A DNA stretch of 64,000 bases from Lithobates sylvaticus (taxonomy: Eukaryota > Chordata > Amphibia > Anura > Ranidae). Shown piece by piece: positions 10,952-60,364 of this stretch (within the stretch, counting starts at the first letter, position 1; each line of letters opens with the position of its first letter). Location: positions 440,660,522 to 440,724,521 of the forward strand of contig CM053028.1 of NCBI GenBank assembly GCA_028564925.1, in the 5' to 3' direction. Under the pieces are notes generated by a model. That model was not told the origin of the DNA, ran no database searches, and saw nothing but the letters and a program-made list of their open reading frames with translations. The position numbers and the translations under genes were made by a program.

Positions 10952-12102
10952 CATGTATTATAAATATGCAGGCATACATCTATAACCTGAAGCTGTGGTC
11001 TCAGACACTGACCTGTTGTGGTCACTATTTCACCCAATTCATGAACCTCCCCTCCCTCCACATCTTCAGGGTGAGTGGGGATTTGCCCTTCTTTAGGAGG
11101 TGTGGTGTTCTTGGTGTCCTCAGATGTCCCAAGTCTTTTCTCCCCTATGTGAATAAAAAATAAGGTATACTTAGCAGACAGCTATTTCAGACAAGAAATA
11201 GGAATATGAAACATTGCTTGGAAGTGTCGTACAATTATCTGATTTGGCAGAGTTCCAAGCTGAAAACATATTTTTTTCCATTTCTAAAGCTGGAATACTT
11301 ACCTTTTTTCTTCTTAAAGTTTCACATATGGAGAGACCCCTAGTATCCACTGGAGCACCTGTGTGGGACACCCTAAAAAGGGTGTTCTGGTGTCCCACAC
11401 TAGTGCTCCTGCATCCAGATGTGTAAACAGCTGCTGAGTGTCCTCTCCTTACACTGAATCAAGTTTGCATTTCATTCTAGTTACAAACACATCTAGACAA
11501 CAATGTACTAAACTTCTTTTCATACAAATAGACATGAACAAATGTAGTTAACCTGCATCTGCCAAAAACATTGTATTAGGGGTTGAACGAACGATGTGTA
11601 CTAGGGACGATCGAACGAACAATGTTTACTATAACAATCTAACGAACAATGTTTACTACGGACGATTACTGTTCCCACGCCATTTTAAAATGTACAACAG
11701 TAAAGAAAAGCACATGGAGCAGCATGCAAGTAATAATAATTAGAACACACGACAAAATACTTACTTTTTTGCAGCACTCTCTTGATCCTTCTGTACTGAT
11801 AGTGCTCCCTCAATCTGAGGTCTGACCAGCGTTTCCTCAATTGCTCCTTGGATCATCGTACCCCATAATTCTTCTGCAGACTTCTCACAACTTTAGTCAT
11901 GAGCTTGGCCTTTCTCACATTTGGGTGGCTGTACGGTCCATGCTTCCCATCATAGTCGGCCCTCTTCAAGGATGTCCACCATCTCTACAAAGGCCATATT
12001 TGAGGCCTTAAATCTCCTCCTGGATCGGGACGTTTGTGGCTCCGGGCTTTCGTCATCCTCCTCGTTGCTGAGATTATCATGCACCTGTTGTCTCGCCGCC
12101 AT
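10755..12102 (-). pseudogene. PIF/Harbinger-like SANT/Myb protein relic
   Basis: Three exon-like blocks on the minus strand fit the Myb/SANT-like accessory protein of PIF/Harbinger transposons. Block 1 (12102 to about 11765) starts MAARQQVHDNLSNEED. After a one-base frame change it reads ADYDGKHGPYSHPNVRKAK and, past one TGA stop, SKEQLRKRWSDLRLREH, ending at a GTAAG donor. Block 2 (about 11147-11015) is acidic (GEKRLGTSEDTKNTTPPKEG) and ends at a GTCAGT donor. Block 3 (about 10919-10755) is coiled-coil-like (DDVVDVLEEETHF, NRELEKIKENINDVEKRL, NNIIDVLGRI). In the family this protein binds transposon DNA and helps the transposase enter the nucleus. The frame change and stop make it a relic. 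Alternatively it belongs to a related MADF/SANT transposon group. No DDE nuclease gene is seen nearby. Confidence 0.65.
11148..11764. other. interior of the Harbinger-like relic
   Basis: This lies between exon-like blocks 1 and 2 of the minus-strand SANT relic. It includes a short inverted repeat around 11340-11410 (CACTGGAGCACCTGTGTGGG facing a complementary stretch) and ACGAACGATG-type short repeats near 11585-11660. No coding evidence is clear. Confidence 0.4.
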
Positions 12103-12399
12103 GTGCTCTCCCACTGTGCCGAAAGAGAAGGGGCGGGGAATGCACTAGAAAGAAGGTCAGGGGCAGAGTTTCACACATGCGCAGTGTAGATAAAGCGTAA
12201 CACGCGTGCGTCCTACGTACGATCTGTGAGAGGAGGACGGAGTAGCGTAAGCGCTGATCGTGCAAATGAAGGTACCATTTTAACTTGGGGCATCAGTGGT
12301 TAGTGGCCTATACTGCTTTTAGAGATTGAGGCCTATATTGGGACAATATTAGGAGAGTTTAGCCTGACATTAGGGTTTGTCTTGTGTTGTGTCTTTCAG

Positions 12400-13300
12400 A
12401 TAAAATGGATACATTTAATGACCATGACTTCTTACCCAACTTCATTTGGAATTGGTGAAGCCGATGATTCCCACAGCACCTATTTGAAGTGCAAAATTGG
12501 TGGCCTGAGGAGCACATATAATAGGGAGTGCAAAAAGGTCCAGAATTCGATGAGATCCGGAGATGCAGCAGATGACATTTGTACTATGACAGACTGCGGT
12601 TTTTAATACCAGAGTGAACCCAGGCCATCACTATCTACAATTCCTTCCACCTCAGATGAGGCTTACGACTTACAACCTGGGCCTTCCACCTAGGAAGATG
12701 TGGAGGAGCCCAGCTTGAGCCAGGTATAGCATTGTTCAACATATTTATTGTCAAAAATGTAATGATGTTAACTCGATGTTATTATTGATCACTAATTTCG
12801 GATTTAAAAAAGTGGTTTACATATCAATAGACAATAGCCAAAAATGATTGGGACAAGAATGAAAAATGCTGGGGTCAGAATGATAGTCTTTTCTATTTGT
12901 TAACATTCAATTTGCAACAGTCTTGAGCTCAAAATAAAATTGTGTGTGATTGATGACCAAAAAACTAAAACTATGTCCCATTTTAAAACACAGGAAAGAT
13001 TCAGCCAGGAGGAGGCCGTGGAAAGTGGCAGCCAGGAGGTGGCCGTGCCCAGTAGCCTGGCCGAATTGCAGGTTCCTCCCCTCCGCCTTACAACAAAGGA
13101 AGGGGAGGAACATGGGGGAGTCAGCGCTTGGTTTGATTCGGCAGGCTACTGCGGTCCTCACAAACACCCCTAATGTCCAGGAGGCCTTTGTGTGTATGAC
13201 GGCCAGTAAGATGTAAGAAATGAAGGAGGGCCAACTCCTCATCTGTGAGGAGTTCATATTTCAGGCCCAAAATAAGGGGGTGAGGGGCTAACTCACCAAC
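12400..13300 (+). pseudogene. MADF-domain protein relic, divergent partner
   Basis: An exon-like block begins after a TTTCAG acceptor at 12399. Its ATG (12405) opens MDTFNDHDFLPNFIWNW, the usual start of transposon-encoded MADF proteins, then stops. In another frame the middle of a MADF domain follows (YLKCKIGGLRSTYNRECKKV, RSGDAADD). A third piece near 13100-13270 (ESALGLIRQATAVL, then EMKEGQLLICEEFIFQAQN) fits the C-terminal part of the same protein type. It is transcribed away from the SANT relic, with about 300 bp between the two starts. Internal loss within the MADF domain, stops and frame changes show it is dead. The assignment to a PIF/Harbinger-type element is inference from the pairing. 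Confidence 0.6.
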
Positions 13301-13515
13301 AAAAGTCATGTATGTGAGTTGGACCATACTCCTCCTCCTGCCACAGCCTGGAAGGAAGCGTGGAAGGAAGTCAAGAAAGTGATGGACTGGGTTTGGTCTG
13401 GTCTGGCAAAAAACGCTGTCTGTTGCAAGACCACAGCCTGGGGACATATATGTCATCTGCTGCTGCTCCCAATCTCTCAGAGTCCTGGACCGTAATGTGC
13501 TCCCTATTAAATGGA
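13301..13515 (-). pseudogene. inverted MADF-domain fragment
   Basis: On the minus strand this reads SERLGAAADDIYVPRLWSC, then QRFLPDQTKPSPSLS and SRLWQEEEYGP. This is the second half of a MADF domain plus linker, in the orientation opposite to the relic just upstream. It looks like part of a second, inverted copy or a rearranged arm of the same element. It has frame breaks and is not functional. Confidence 0.55.
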
Positions 13516-13522
13516 CTCCTCA

Positions 13523-13620
13523 GGCTAGAGCTGCATGATTCTGGGAAAAATGAGAATCGCAATTCTTTTGCTTAGAATAAAGATCACGATTCTCAAAAAA
13601 CAGACTCTGGGTAGCTGACT
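13523..13620. mobile_element. hAT terminal fragment (TAGAGCTGCATGATT)
   Basis: TAGAGCTGCATGATTCTGG followed by AAAAATGAGAATCGCAATTC resembles the end of a widespread hAT family whose termini contain repeated GATTCTC/GAATCGC words. No matching right end or duplication is found close by. A related right end lies at 30403-30475, but the flanks do not match, so I treat them as separate copies. Confidence 0.5.
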
Positions 13621-13687
13621 GATAATATGGGTAAGGTAGCACTAGCAAGCGGACTCAGACAGACTGTCGTGGCTGATTGGGTGTTAG

Positions 13688-13945
13688 TATGTCTGCTTTG
13701 TGTGTGTGTCTCCTCTGATTGGGTGTTAGTATGTCTGCTGTGTGTGTGTGTCTCTCTGTGTGTGTGTCTCCTCTGATTGGGTGTTAGTATGTCTGCTCTG
13801 TGTGTGTGTCTCCTCTGATTGGGTGTTAGTATGTCTGCTCTGTGTGTGTGTCTCTTCTGATTGGGTGTTAGTATGTCTGCTCTGTGTGTGTGTCTCCTCT
13901 GATTGGGTGTTAGTATGTCTGCTCTGTGTTTGCTCTGATTGGGTG
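13688..13945. repeat. minisatellite, about 43-bp unit
   Basis: Five to six tandem units contain TCCTCTGATTGGGTGTTAGT and ATGTCTGCTCTGTGTGTGTG. The (GT)n part varies slightly in length between units. An open frame of 83 codons crossing it is a by-product of the repeat. Confidence 0.9.
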
Positions 13946-14635
13946 ATTGAATGTCTGCGACGTCTCTGTATAGAAAATGTCAGAGCTGTATAAATGTTTA
14001 ATAATGATGTGTGACGGTTGTGAGGATATTAAAGACTGATGTGAATGGCGCAGTGAGGAAAATGTTAGCACTATATAAGTAAATTGTCTGCACCTGGTTC
14101 ACTGTAGCACAGTGCTGTTCTCTGGACGGTGGGGCCCCTGTGCGACCTGTAAATGGTTTCAGTAATATGGAAGTAAATGTCTCTGGAGTGTAGTGAGCTG
14201 CCTTTAGCCTTCCCAGCTGAACCCCTTGTAAGGCAAAGTTAATGATGCATCAATCAGGTCACAGGAGTGCCGGAGGCCTGGATCTCGGCTGGTAGGGAGG
14301 TGATTTACCTGCACATTGGCAGCTCCGGCTCCAGCGCTTCACATTCTTTCGTTTCTCTGAGAAGCATGAAAGTCAGGGGGACTGTCCGGTGTTGTGCCGA
14401 GAATGGTTTCCCCGTCGAAATCTGTTCCCTCTGGCTCTCGGCTCTGATCGGAACTCCGCCTCTCCAGTCCTCTGCACTGCCGCTCCTTCTCCTCTAGCCC
14501 GAATGCAAATCATGCTTCTACCGTCCCCGAGATCACAAGAAATAATAAAGAAATCCGTTTGTCAGAACTGTGTGTGAATATCAGCAGCAAAGCAACTTCA
14601 TTATTCTAGCATTATAAAGAAGAAGAGAATGCGCT
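13946..14635. other. unassigned
   Basis: This is probably the interior of the hAT fragment that starts at 13523, but I cannot prove it. It includes an octamer-like ATGCAAAT at about 14504. No gene is recognised. Confidence 0.35.
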
Positions 14636-14942
14636 GCATTGAAAGATTGCAGCGTGAGAAATGTGCTATCTCCATTACGAACGCTAGTTTTACCAGACCG
14701 AACACTTCCATCTCGTACTTGATTCTGAGCATGCGTGGAATTTTGTGCCTCGGACTTGTGTACACAAGCTCGGAATTTCCGTCAACGTTTTTTGACAGAA
14801 AATTTGAGAACCTGCTCTCAAACAGTTGTCATAAATTCCGACAGCAAATGTCCGATGGAGCATACACACGGTCAGAATTTGCGACAAGCTCACATCGAAC
14901 ATTTCCCGTCGGAAAATCTGATCGTGTGTACGAGGCATTATT
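14636..14942. mobile_element. MITE with CGTGTACGAGGCATTA end
   Basis: The internal words CGTGTGTACGAGGCATTA, ACACACGGTCAGAATTT and GGAATTTCCGTC also occur in the short hairpin at 51092-51137. The left part (AGAATGCGCTGCATTG, TACGAACGCTAG) is repeat-like. It is non-coding; open frames on both strands here are chance. Family unknown. Confidence 0.5.
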
Positions 14943-14974
14943 GTTGCCTCTAACTCTCCACTTCCTCTTTCTGT

Positions 14975-15972
14975 AGGGGTCCCCCCAAGGTTCTGTACTC
15001 GGACCCCTTCTCTTCTCCATCTACACCTCCTCCCTCAGTTACTTGATAAACTCCCATGGCTTCCAGGACCAACTCTCACTCTAATCCTCGCCAAACTCCT
15101 TCAGTCTTCTCTAACACGGATGTCACACCACTTTCTCAAACTCAATCTTTCTAAAACTGAGCTCATAATATTCCCTCCTGCCCATGACCCCTCCCCTGAC
15201 TTCTCCATCAAAATCAATAATACAACCATCAGTCCCTCCCCTCATGCAAAGGTGCTAGGTCTAACCCTGGACTCTGACCTGTCCTTTCAGTCCCAAATCC
15301 AATCACTGTTCAAATCTTGTAGACCTTCCCTCCAGCTATGATTAAGCACTGTGTGTAGTGCGAAACGCATCAGCTTTCTTGTTCTGCTGTGACATGCAAA
15401 TTTGGATTTCGTGTTTTTTTTGAATAAAAGGCATTTTTTCGGAGTGTGGCTGTCCAGAACCCTTCTTCATTCATTGCTATATGCATTTTCGGCACCTGTG
15501 GCTTCTTTAGCTGGGTGGAGAGCTTTGTTATTAGACGATCCTCCTGGAGCGGTTACACTCCATTCCCAGACTTCACCTCTGTAACATATCTAAAATATGC
15601 CCCCTTTTAGACCATTGAAACCACTAAGCAACTTATTCACATACTTGCTATCTCTCACCTTGACTATTGTAACTCCCTCTTAACTGGCCTACCTCTTCGC
15701 AGGCTATCCCCTCTTCAGTCTATCATGAATGCCGCTGCCAGACTCATCCACCTTGCCTACCGTTCAGTGTCTGCTACCCCTCTCTGTCAATCACTCCACT
15801 GGCTTCCCATTGCCCAAAAAATGGAATTCCAAACACTAACAATAACATACAAAGCCATTTATAACTCTGCCCCAAGCTACATCACCCAAACCATCCCCTC
15901 GGCTTCTCTCAAGACCTCCTGCTCCTATGCTTGTCTCCAGGACTTCTATAGAGCCTCTCCCATCCTGCCTTC
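14975..15972 (+). mobile_element. L2-type LINE fragment (reverse transcriptase)
   Basis: Translated pieces show the end of an L2 or closely related LINE reverse transcriptase. GVP, then after one extra base [13 protein letters not shown], starts near 14977. LKLNLSKTELIIFPP and HAKVLGLTLDSDLSFQSQI lie at 15129-15310. SHLDYCNSLLTGLP, NAAARLIHLA and LHWLPIAQKMEFQTLTITYK lie at 15650-15860. The frame shift and an inserted block at about 15335-15563 show it is dead. The endonuclease part and the 3' tail are not seen. The right side is cut by another element at about 15974. Confidence 0.8.
15335..15563. mobile_element. unclassified insertion in the L2 copy
   Basis: Between LINE sequence ending CTTCCCTCCAG and resuming CAGACTTCACCTCTG lies about 230 bp unlike L2. 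It contains TGTGTAGTGCGAAACGC and AATAAAAGGCATTTTTTC. The repeat-like opening and an AATAAA-type word suggest the 3' end of a retroelement or a SINE-like piece, but no tail or clear target duplication is visible. Confidence 0.4.
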
Positions 15973-15973
15973 T

Positions 15974-16060
15974 AGGCTTGTACCGATACCACTTTTTTTT
16001 AAGACCGAGTACAAGTACTGATACTTTTTTCCCAAGTACTCACCGATACTTTTTTCATGT
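15974..16060. mobile_element. hAT-like terminal fragment (TAGGCTTGTACCGATACC)
   Basis: TAGGCTTGTACCGATACCAC followed by repeated AAGTAC and CCGATACTTT words looks like one end of a hAT-type element. No partner end or target duplication was found. Confidence 0.4.
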
Positions 16061-16199
16061 GACAGTGGCACTAATATGCAGCACTGATAAGGCATGGACT
16101 GTCAGTAGTTTCTTATTTTTTTACAATTATATATATATATATTTTTTTACAATGGTGGAGTGTACGGTGTCAGTGTTTTTACTTTTTGGTGACCAGTGA

Positions 16200-17091
16200 C
16201 ACCAATACAGTGATCGGTGCTAAAAAAAAAAAAAATGCACGGATCACTGTATAAATGGCGGGGGTGCCGATGCTCATGACCGCCGGCCACGAGAGGCAGA
16301 ACAGGGACGTGTGTGTGTGTAAACACACAAATCTCTGTTCTGTGAGGAGTGACAGATCGTGAGTTCCTAATAGCTAGGAACCACGATCTGTCATTTCCTC
16401 TAGGTCAGTCCCCTCCCCCTACAGTTAGAACACACAGTCAGGGAAAACACAGTTAACCCCTTGATTGCCCCCTAGAGTTAACCACTTCCCTGCCAGTGAC
16501 ATTTTTACAGTAATCAGTGCATTTTTATAGCACTGGTCGCTGTATAAATGCCAATGGTCCCAAAAATGTGTCAAAAGTGTCCGATGTGTCCGCCATAATA
16601 TCACAGTCACCGATAAAAATCGCAGATCGCCACCATTACTAGTAAAAAAAATAATAAAAATGCTATAAATCTATCCCCTATTTTGTTAACGCTATAACTT
16701 TTGTGCAAACCAATCAATATACGCTTATTGCGATTTTTTTTTTTTCACCAAAAATATGTAGAATACATATCGGCAAAAACGGAGAAAAAAATAGCTTTTT
16801 TTTATTAAAAAAAAAAATGGGTATATTTAGTAGTATATAAAGTACAAAATATTTTTTTTTTTTTTTCAAAATTGTTGGTCTTTTTTTGCTTATAGTGCAA
16901 AAAATAAAAACCGCAAAGGCGATCAAATACCACCAAAAGAAAGCTCTATTTGTGGGTAAAAAAGGACATCAATTTTGTTTGGGTGCAACGTCCCATGACT
17001 GCGCAATTGTCATTTAAAACGACGCAGTGCTGAATTGCAAAAAATGTCCCGGTCATTCTGCAGTCAAATCTTCCGGGGCTGAAGTGGTTAA
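16200..17091. mobile_element. TTAA element family 1 (copy B, left end missing)
   Basis: It shares the core landmarks of copy A: the ACAGATCGTGAGTTCCTA hairpin at about 16350-16391, AACCACTTCCCTGCCAGTG, ACCAAAAATATGTAGAA and AAAGAAAGCTCTATTTGTG. It ends GGGGCTGAAGTGGTTAA at 17091. The left terminal repeat is not recognisable. Non-coding. Confidence 0.75.
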
Positions 17092-17425
17092 AGCGTCGCC
17101 TATGGAGATTTTTAAGTACTGTAGTCTGTCGCCATTCCACAAGTGTGCACAATTTTAAAACGTGACATGTTAGGTATCTATTTACTCGGCGTAACATCAT
17201 CTTTCACATTATATTAAAGATGGGCTAGCTCTTCTGATTTTTTTTTTTTTTATTATTCATTGAAGTGTATTTTTTCCAAAAAAAAGTGTGTTTGAAAGAC
17301 CGCTGCGCAAATACAGTGTGACATAAAATATTGTAACAACTGCTATTTTATTCTCTAGGGTCTCTACTTATTTTAACCTGTAAGCAACAAAGTGTCTGAA
17401 ATAGGCCTGGTCTTGAAGTGGTTAA
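17088..17425. mobile_element. TTAA element family 2 (short copy)
   Basis: TTAA stands at 17088-17091, shared with the end of copy B, and at 17422-17425. The word GACCGCTGCGCAAATAC and the ending CTTGAAGTGGTTAA recur in the copy at 43607-43882. GCGTCGCCTATGGAGATTTT recurs inverted at about 30770-30790. Non-coding. Confidence 0.6.
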
Positions 17426-17516
17426 TACTATGAATGGAAATGTTACCCATTCCAATGCAATCTTCTCTCATGAAAACCCAGTGCTGAGGAAAATCAGGAG
17501 ACCGCCATGTCCTTCC

Positions 17517-18227
17517 CAGTGTTGCCAACCTACCAGATTGAAATTTACTGACACGACACCCAAAATTTACTGGCACCACCAAGTTTTTACTGGCATTTAC
17601 AAAAGTTACAAAATTACAGTTGTAAGTGCAAATTTTAGTATTTAGGCTACAAATAAGTACAATATGCAATTAGCAATGTGATTCAAGGTAGATATTAAGG
17701 CAAAAAGCATATTTCTTATTCTATTTTAAATATAGTAAGTAAGTATCTCAGGGACAGGACTCAGGGGCAGGCTCTTACACTGACACTGGCAGCAGTGTGC
17801 AGCAGCATAGATCACTGACACGTCCCATCCTGAGTGACAGTGACTGTCTCTCTCCATGCCAGGTGGTCCTCTCAGTCCCCTCCAGTCCAAAAAGCATTGA
17901 CAGTCCCGCTCCCGGCTTGCCTTGCTCCCGTCCCACAGACCCGCACACGAGGCTCTGGCCACCCGGCTTGGCTCCCTTGCACTATGACATCACATGACAT
18001 GCTCAGGCACTCTGCCCCCCGCTGGTACCACCCGAACACACTGTAGTAGGTACATGGATGGTCCTGGCCGGCTCCGGACCCGAGCTGCGCTTGCTCAGTT
18101 CTGAGTCAAGCGTCACGGCCATATTTTTTACTGGCAACCTTTTTCTCTTACTGGCATTTACTCTCAGGAGAAAAGTGCCTGTTTTTTTACTGGCTGCCAG
18201 TAAAAATACTGACGGTTGGCAACACTG
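17517..18227. mobile_element. hAT-type MITE, 711 bp (CAGTGTTGCCAACC ends)
   Basis: The inverted ends CAGTGTTGCCAACC and GGTTGGCAACACTG are flanked by a perfect 8-bp duplication GTCCTTCC at 17509-17516 and 18228-18235. Repeated words such as TTTTTACTGGC near both ends face each other. There is no transposase. The GC-rich centre has chance open frames only. Confidence 0.9.
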
Positions 18228-19567
18228 GTCCTTCCCTCTGAAAAACTTGGTAGCTTGTCGGTGTCGGATTTGTGTAACCAGAGCCCAATGACACCGAACA
18301 AGCGCCCTTGTTTTACACAACCACTGGAAGTGTTTTAACCTTCTATACCTATCCTGGGCACTAACATTACAAAAGAAAAACAATGAATGGCAGCCCACGT
18401 CTCTATTTCTGCTGCTGCTGCTGCCAGAGAAGAACGTCTGCTCACACAATCTCCACACACTGTACACCCTGCACTGCAGTAGTGATGTCCAGTTCATGAA
18501 CGAATCGTTCTTTTGAATCGATTCTTTTCAGTGAACTGGGTGAGTCGATTCATCTGAGTGAACTGATCCGTTTGAAACAGTTCACTATGCACTCAATACA
18601 TAGCACAGCATAGCAGGCCTGCTAAATGGTAATATGATCCTAGAGTGAGAGAGCTCGGCCCCTCCCTGCAACCAATCAGCGACAAGAGTCAGGAGTACAC
18701 ACTAAACCGAGTTAAAGAATCACATGAGTTACCGAGTTAAAGAATCATATGAGTTATTAGAACTCAGTACACTGAAAGAACCATGAGTCCTCACCAGAAC
18801 AAGATGTAGAACAATACACCGAATCAGTGATCAGGGAGCAGTAGTACACTACAGACTGCTTTCAAGACAGAGAGGACAGAGTCATGAAAAGAAGATATCC
18901 TCATTCAGATTAATTATTTAACCCTTTAGTATTTAGTTGGCTTATCCTAAAGGAAATATGCATGTTAAAAGGGAAAAATATCCCTTCTGGGACATGTGTC
19001 TAATTTAGTAGCTATATAACTGAATGAGAGAGCAGTCTCATTTTTATAACACAAAAATACATTTTATCCTGCTTTATAGTATATTTTTCTGCCGTCTGCG
19101 TAATATTGTTCTGCGTTCTGGTCCTGAGATTTCCATGCCCCTTGGATTTTTTTTTTTTTTTTTGGTGTGGTGATAGCTAACGTGTGAATAAATCATTGTT
19201 TATGTGCATGCCCTACGCACATTTATTCACATGCAGATAGGGTCAGTGGGGATGGTTTTAGTTTTTATTTTTTCACTTAACAATCCCCTATGTGATAGTT
19301 TGTTGAAGTGACAGGTTCTCTTTATTGCATCTGGGGTCTGTTATATGATCATATGAGTATAGGATTGTGCTCAGTAACCTGGGTAGCAGGTGTTCTGTCA
19401 GATAAAGCAATCTATGGGAGCAGCCAATATTGTCACTTATGGTGACGCACAAACAGTTGTGTAAACGCTAAGCCTGTTTTTGTGCGTGTGAATTGCATTC
19501 TGATGGGCCAACTTCACAGTTAAGATTGATAGCCATCAGATTTGTCCGTAGTCTTTACAGTGCATAA

Positions 19568-19863
19568 TGAGGCCCCTTTTACACTTGTGTGACTTGTCCT
19601 GCAACTTGGGACTACAAAGTCGCATGACAAGTGGTACCCCACGATTTCCAATGAGTACCATTCATATCTGTGCGTCTTCGAGTCACTGCCAGACTGCAAA
19701 GTAGTCACTGCACTACTTTGGTCTGATTTTGATGCGACTTGAGGCAGAGACATCAAGATTACATAAGTATTTCTTCAAGTCGCATCAAAATCTCATCAAA
19801 GTCACAGTAAAAATTATGGCAAAAATTGCATGACTTTCAAGTTGCTTTAGTGTGAAAGGAGCC
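19568..19863. repeat. foldback MITE (CCCCTTTTACAC type)
   Basis: GAGGCCCCTTTTACACTTG at the left faces AGTGTGAAAGGAGCCTA at the right. Inner words such as ATTTTGATGCGACTTGA and TCAAGTCGCATCAAAAT are also inverted. It belongs with the other elements here that end in CCCTTTCACAC. Confidence 0.65.
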
Positions 19864-20262
19864 TAAGGCCTGGTTCAGACTGCTGCGGTGCGGGAGATCG
19901 CATATGATTTGCACCGCACTGCAGTTCAAATCATATGCGATCTCTGTGCGATGCAAATTCAGTCATACAGATAGTATGGCTGAATTCACATCGCATTCGG
20001 CCCAAAATCGAAGAGGACCCTTTTTTCGGTCCGCAGCAGAATCGGATCGCATGGTGTTCTCACCATGCGATCCGATTCCTGTCCGAGTTTGCAGATCGCA
20101 CTGCGATATGCGAGCTGATATGGGGGTGTCATTAAAATTTCACTGACACTCCCAGCAGCTCGCATAGGGCAGTGTGAACTGCCGGCGGGAGACATGTGGT
20201 GCAGGAACCCGCAGTAGATTCGCAGCGTTCCCGCACCGCAGCAGTGTGAACTTCGCCCACGG
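19864..20262. repeat. foldback MITE (CTGGTTCAGACTGC type)
   Basis: AGGCCTGGTTCAGACTGCTG on the left faces CAGCAGTGTGAACTTCG on the right. Inner arms include GCGATCCGATTC facing GAATCGGATCGC around 20040-20077. Non-coding. It abuts the preceding foldback inside the same hAT. Confidence 0.6.
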
Positions 20263-20685
20263 TAGTAAAATCCAAATTTTTCCTGTGCATGCGCTGTAAA
20301 GACAACGGAAAAATGTGATGGCTAGCAATGTTAACTGTGAAGTTGCCCCATCAGAATGAGGTTCACATGCACAAAAATCCGCTTTTCATTTACACAGCTT
20401 TTTGTGGGTCAGTCTGACACAACAACAATAGGATTGGGCTCTGAGAAAGGAAAATACAAGAAAAAACCTCCCCAGGACCTGCCAACCTTCTGTGAAGAAT
20501 CATTCTTTTGATTCTAATCATTTAAGAAGGTTGAGTCAGAGCTGTGGTTCACTTGCTTGTCAGTAGACTCAGCAAGTGAACCGAAGAACCGAAGAATCGA
20601 TTCATTGAATCGGTTCATTTCAGTGAGTAGTTCGAAATGAACCGATTCAGTTAAAAGATCCGGACTTCCCATCACTACACTGCAG

Positions 20686-20913
20686 CCTCTCCCATTCCCG
20701 CCAACCATGTTAGATGTGGTCACGTGACAGCCGTGTTACGCAGCGAGTCGGCCGCTTCCGCTCTGGTGACCCTGTCGTTGTGGATTCTAGTGCGCATGCG
20801 TAACCCGGTGAGTTGCGGCCTGGTGGTTTGTTTGCGGGGCCGCGCTGCCGGTAAAGGGGGGGAAGTGCGGAGGCCCATTGTAAGTGGCGTTTGGAATTGT
20901 GAGAAGCCGAGCC
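20686..20913 (+). promoter_or_regulatory. IWS1 proximal promoter and 5' UTR
   Basis: This 228-bp CpG-rich stretch separates the hAT target duplication from the IWS1 start codon. It holds a perfect palindromic E-box GTCACGTGAC (20719-20728, a USF/MYC-type site) and TGCGCATGCG (20791-20800, an NRF1-type site). An ETS-like CGCTTCCGCT lies at about 20751-20760. No TATA box is evident, as is usual for housekeeping genes. The transcription start cannot be placed from sequence alone. Factor assignments are motif-based inference. Confidence 0.7.
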
Positions 20914-59721
<38,808 letters not shown>

Positions 59722-60364
59722 CAGCCCACAAAATTTACACTCGCCTGCTCGCATTTTGCGAGTAAATTTTGAGGGGTGGCGAAGAAGGGCTGTCTGGGAG
59801 CGAGGGGGGGGGGGGGGCAAGCACTGCCGGCCGGCAAGTCCTTTTTCCAGTGCTCACGAAGGGGAAGAGAGGACAGAGCCGGCCGGATGCACTCGCTTTC
59901 ACTCACAGCCCCGCCCCCTGGTCCCGAGGAATTTGATAGACAGATCACCCGTCCAACCCGGGACGAGTGATGTGTATCAAAGTTCCCTGGCCAGGGCTGT
60001 ACAGGACGCCGAGCGGCGGGAACACACAGCAATTTAAATCAAAGCTGTTTTAGCATGTCCCTCGGCACTCATATCATCCGGCCAGCAATGCTCTTCTCCT
60101 TTGCTCCCCTTCATTCAGGGCACAGGTAGGCAGCATTGGTGTTAAAGTGTGAGGCTGCATTGGTGGACACGGGTGAGGCTGCATTGGTGGACACGGGTAA
60201 AGTTGCTTAATTTGCATAAAACATTTAAGGGCAATTTCATGATATAATTTGAGGCCGTGTTTAGAGGTGGAATTAGGGGCAGGGCAGGGGTTGGGTGAGG
60301 CAACTGGTGGCGAGTAACCCTTGAGGCCTGGCTAGTAGCTCAGGACTTGAAATTTTGAGCCCTG
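59722..60364. mobile_element. hAT-type MITE (CAGGGCTCAAAATTT end)
   Basis: On the other strand the right end reads CAGGGCTCAAAATTTCAAG with TTACTCGCC inside. The left end is CAGCCCACAAAATTTACAC with TCGCC inside. ATTACCT lies directly outside at both sides (59715-59721 and 60365-60371). Non-coding; contains a G-run near 59804. Confidence 0.75.

Larger units (their letters stand above)
18480..20677. mobile_element. hAT element, 2.2 kb, immediately upstream of IWS1
   Basis: The left end TAGTGATGTCCAGTTCATG and right end CGGACTTCCCATCACTA are imperfect inverted repeats. The subterminal regions contain many GAATCG/CGATTC words in both orientations. The flanking 8-bp duplication CACTGCAG is identical at 18472-18479 and 20678-20685. 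No transposase frame is recognisable, so it is non-autonomous. Two foldback repeats sit inside (19568-19863 and 19864-20262). The element ends 236 bp before the IWS1 start codon. Confidence 0.9.

Noticed and set aside
18003-18497. 164-codon minus-strand frame
   Set aside because: It crosses the end of a hAT MITE and its target duplication, so the frame is a chance joining of unrelated sequences.
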